Origin: CAYGAW01 sp964347945
GTDB lineage: Bacteria > Chloroflexota > Anaerolineae > UBA7937 > B3-Chlor
Direction: 5' to 3'
DNA length: 13,583 bases
Assembly (NCBI GenBank): GCA_964347945.1
Contig: CAYGAW010000084.1
Location: 1 to 13,583, forward strand
The translations under genes and the position numbers were made by a program. The notes below the pieces were generated by a model that did no database searches, was not told where the DNA came from, and worked only from the letters and a program-made list of their open reading frames with translations. Of the stretch, positions 11,818-13,583 are shown piece by piece. Position 1 is the first letter of the stretch. Every line of letters begins with the position of its first letter.

Positions 11818-13583
11818 CTATTGAGCCGTGAGGAGTAGCAACCCCTCGTGGTTCTGTTCCACCGCGTCCTTGGACCAGAGCAGAGGATGATACTTCACAG
11901 TCTGCCACAAGGGAATCATGTCGTCATAGTGCTTGTGGAAGGGCAGCCCCGACTGACCAAGTGTGTGGGTGCTCAACGAGTTGTCGAAGTTGCTCAAGTC
12001 CACGATCAGCCGCTGAGAGACACCATCAACCGTGGCGAAAGGCTGGTCTGCATCGTAGCTGGCCGCGCTCACGGTATAGGCAGAGCCGCCAATCTCCACG
12101 GGGCCTCGATTGACGATTGCCTCCAGAACCGGGATGCCTGACTGACCGAGCGGCTGATGCACAAAGGTTATCTCGTGCAGGCGTCCCCACTTCCACGTGT
12201 GAGGCACATCCCCAAACTTGTTGCCAAGATAGTCGCAGGCGTCGGCGAAGGCGCGCACAACGATATCGTCCCGCGTCTCTCTCCCTGGCGTGGTAACATC
12301 GTCGAACCAGTCAGTGTCAGAGTCGTAGATCATGCTCTCCAAAGCGATCTCATGCCAGGTTCCGGCGCCAAGGTACTGAGCCAGGAGCTCCTCGCCCAGT
12401 TCATCGCCGAAGGTGTTCTTCACCAGCTCCCGATAGAACACCTCAAAAATGGCAGCTCCGGTGCTGTCCGCATCGCTATGGTAGTCCCAAGGCCTGATCT
12501 CATTGAGCGCCCTCTCTTGGAGGAAGCCCTCAGGCTCAATCTCCAGGATGTAGGGAGTGAAGATCTCACCAGGAACAGAATATCGGTCGCCGTGGATGCG
12601 GTGGAAGTCCTCAATCGAGAGCACGTCTTTCTCCTCAAGCAGAGTGGTGATCTGCTGCGCTCGATGGCCAACGGCGAAATCGTATGCCAGGACGTGGGGA
12701 TACTCATCGCCCACTACCTTGTTGTTGGCGGTGACGATGAAATGGGTTGAGGGATTGGAGACAGAGGGTAGCTCCTCGAAGGGGATGTAGCCCTGCCATT
12801 CGTATTCTCCCGTCCAGCCCGGCACGGGCAGAAGGCCAGTGTGTCCTTCCACGCGAGTGGGTATCACCCCGGGCGTCTGATAGCCGATGTTGCCCTCCCT
12901 GTCAGCATAAACGAAATTCTGCGAGGGGACTGCCCACAGCGCAAGAGCGGCTCTGAATTCATCCCAATTGCTGGCCCGATTCAGCATGAACAGGGAGTCA
13001 AGCATACGATTGGGTTCCAACGCAGTCCAGCGGAAGGCCAGGACTTCGGTCAGATCCTCGACCACAGGGTTGATCATGGGACCATGGTGGGTCGAGCGCA
13101 CCCTCTCCACCACAGGTCCCTGTCCCTCGACCTCGATCACCTCTTCGAGAATCGCCATGTCCAGCCACTGCCCCTGATACTCATACTGGTCTGGGTTCTC
13201 GGGGTTGATCCTCTCAATGTACAAGTCTTGCACATCTGGATTGACGTTAGTCACCCCCCAGGCGATGTCCTCGTTGTGACCGACGATCACTCCCGGAATA
13301 CCCGGGAAGGAGTAGCCCTCCACGTTGAAGTCCCCACCCACCAGATGTACTTCATACCAGATAGATGGGAGGTTCAGAGGCAAGTGCATGTCATTGGCCA
13401 AGAACGGCATCCCCGTTGCCGACTTGCTGCCGTCCACCACCCAGTTGTTGCTGCCTACGACACACCCTCCCGTGCCCAGCAGTTCCTTCAGTGGTGCGTA
13501 GCGCGCCACCACACCCCCCACGTCCAACCCGCCGTACCCCCCCACTTCCGGCGGAACGATGAGGGGAGCATCATCCGGATAGG
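11818..13583 (-). CDS. Penicillin-acylase-family (Ntn) amidohydrolase, 3' part: beta chain
   Basis: Open from the window edge to TAG at 11818, 587 residues in window; the true start, signal peptide and alpha chain lie beyond 13583. These enzymes are exported, cut themselves before a serine, and hydrolyse amides such as penicillins or acyl-homoserine lactones. The cut site is visible as GCVVG followed by SNNW, with the nucleophilic Ser encoded at 13450-13452. FLANDMHLPL follows, as usual. A TANNK motif lies about 243-244 residues after that Ser, where the oxyanion-hole Asn falls in penicillin G acylase (Asn241). GHNEDIAWGVTNVNPDVQD and, near the end, SYDADQPFATVDGVSQRLIVD are also family signatures. 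The GTG at 13545 is not the start, because the frame continues upstream (YPDDAPLIVPPE). The lipoprotein gene 29 bases downstream is probably co-transcribed. The substrate cannot be told; the catalytic set is intact. Confidence 0.93.
   Translation of the reverse strand, partial: YPDDAPLIVPPEVGGYGGLDVGGVVARYAPLKELLGTGGCVVGSNNWVVDGSKSATGMPFLANDMHLPLNLPSIWYEVHLVGGDFNVEGYSFPGIPGVIVGHNEDIAWGVTNVNPDVQDLYIERINPENPDQYEYQGQWLDMAILEEVIEVEGQGPVVERVRSTHHGPMINPVVEDLTEVLAFRWTALEPNRMLDSLFMLNRASNWDEFRAALALWAVPSQNFVYADREGNIGYQTPGVIPTRVEGHTGLLPVPGWTGEYEWQGYIPFEELPSVSNPSTHFIVTANNKVVGDEYPHVLAYDFAVGHRAQQITTLLEEKDVLSIEDFHRIHGDRYSVPGEIFTPYILEIEPEGFLQERALNEIRPWDYHSDADSTGAAIFEVFYRELVKNTFGDELGEELLAQYLGAGTWHEIALESMIYDSDTDWFDDVTTPGRETRDDIVVRAFADACDYLGNKFGDVPHTWKWGRLHEITFVHQPLGQSGIPVLEAIVNRGPVEIGGSAYTVSAASYDADQPFATVDGVSQRLIVDLSNFDNSLSTHTLGQSGLPFHKHYDDMIPLWQTVKYHPLLWSKDAVEQNHEGLLLLTAQ

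Noticed and set aside
11789..11908. Upstream extension of the double-propeller lipoprotein
   Set aside because: It overlaps the acylase 3' end and would bury the lipoprotein signal peptide; GTG 11788 has AAGGA at the right distance.
12157..12750. 197-codon plus-strand frame opposite the acylase gene
   Set aside because: The opposite strand encodes conserved acylase sequence, and no independent gene signal is seen here.
1..13583. CRISPR arrays, tRNAs, insertion sequences, toxin-antitoxin or known defence genes
   Set aside because: No regularly spaced repeats, cloverleaf sequences, transposases or defence domains were seen on either strand.

Overview
The window looks like chromosomal DNA from a GC-rich, free-living bacterium, most likely a Chloroflexota member (Anaerolineae-like). 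That placement is an inference from gene content: a class II CPD photolyase, secreted lipoproteins with long Pro/Thr/Ser linkers joined to beta-propellers, small zinc-ribbon membrane proteins and a penicillin-acylase-family hydrolase. There is no rRNA, tRNA, CRISPR array, insertion sequence or phage gene. Nothing here is a recognisable defence or mobile system. Coding density is high, and no stretch longer than about 200 bases lacks a gene.

Layout. Bases 1-288 hold the 5' part of a minus-strand zinc-ribbon membrane protein that runs off the left edge. It diverges from the only plus-strand gene, 483-1538, a coiled coil + PH/GRAM-like + zinc-ribbon protein. The 194-base gap between them carries two back-to-back sigma70-type promoters, one with a perfect dyad in its spacer. 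After a convergent junction (1539-1706), every remaining gene is on the minus strand. Read right to left they are: a penicillin-acylase-family enzyme cut by the right edge (11818-13583), an NHL + PQQ double-propeller lipoprotein (9674-11788), an unknown four-helix membrane protein (9051-9524), a Met-rich one-helix microprotein (8768-8956), a HEAT-repeat protein (7826-8725), a BNR/Asp-box lipoprotein (6551-7708), a class II photolyase (5084-6445), an ICMT/PEMT-like membrane methyltransferase (4488-5036), a divergent PlsY-type acyltransferase (3771-4379), a GT2 glycosyltransferase (2617-3771) and a glycerophosphodiester phosphodiesterase (1707-2465).

How the genes may work together. Bases 1707-5036 form a membrane-lipid neighbourhood. 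The PlsY-like gene and the glycosyltransferase overlap by one base (TAATG) and are probably translationally coupled. With the GDPD and the membrane methyltransferase they could make, decorate and recycle a glycerol-based lipid. The acylase and the double-propeller lipoprotein are 29 bases apart and are probably co-transcribed envelope or extracytoplasmic proteins. The photolyase repairs UV-induced pyrimidine dimers. The HEAT protein resembles AlkD/AlkC-type repeat proteins only loosely.

The most interesting leads are: an in-frame TGA in the Met-rich microprotein, followed by nine more sense codons that continue its pattern; altered active-site motifs in the PlsY-like protein; a 7-mer direct repeat next to a possible GDPD promoter; a cre-like palindrome before the BNR lipoprotein; and the dyad inside the promoter of the coiled-coil/PH/zinc-ribbon gene.
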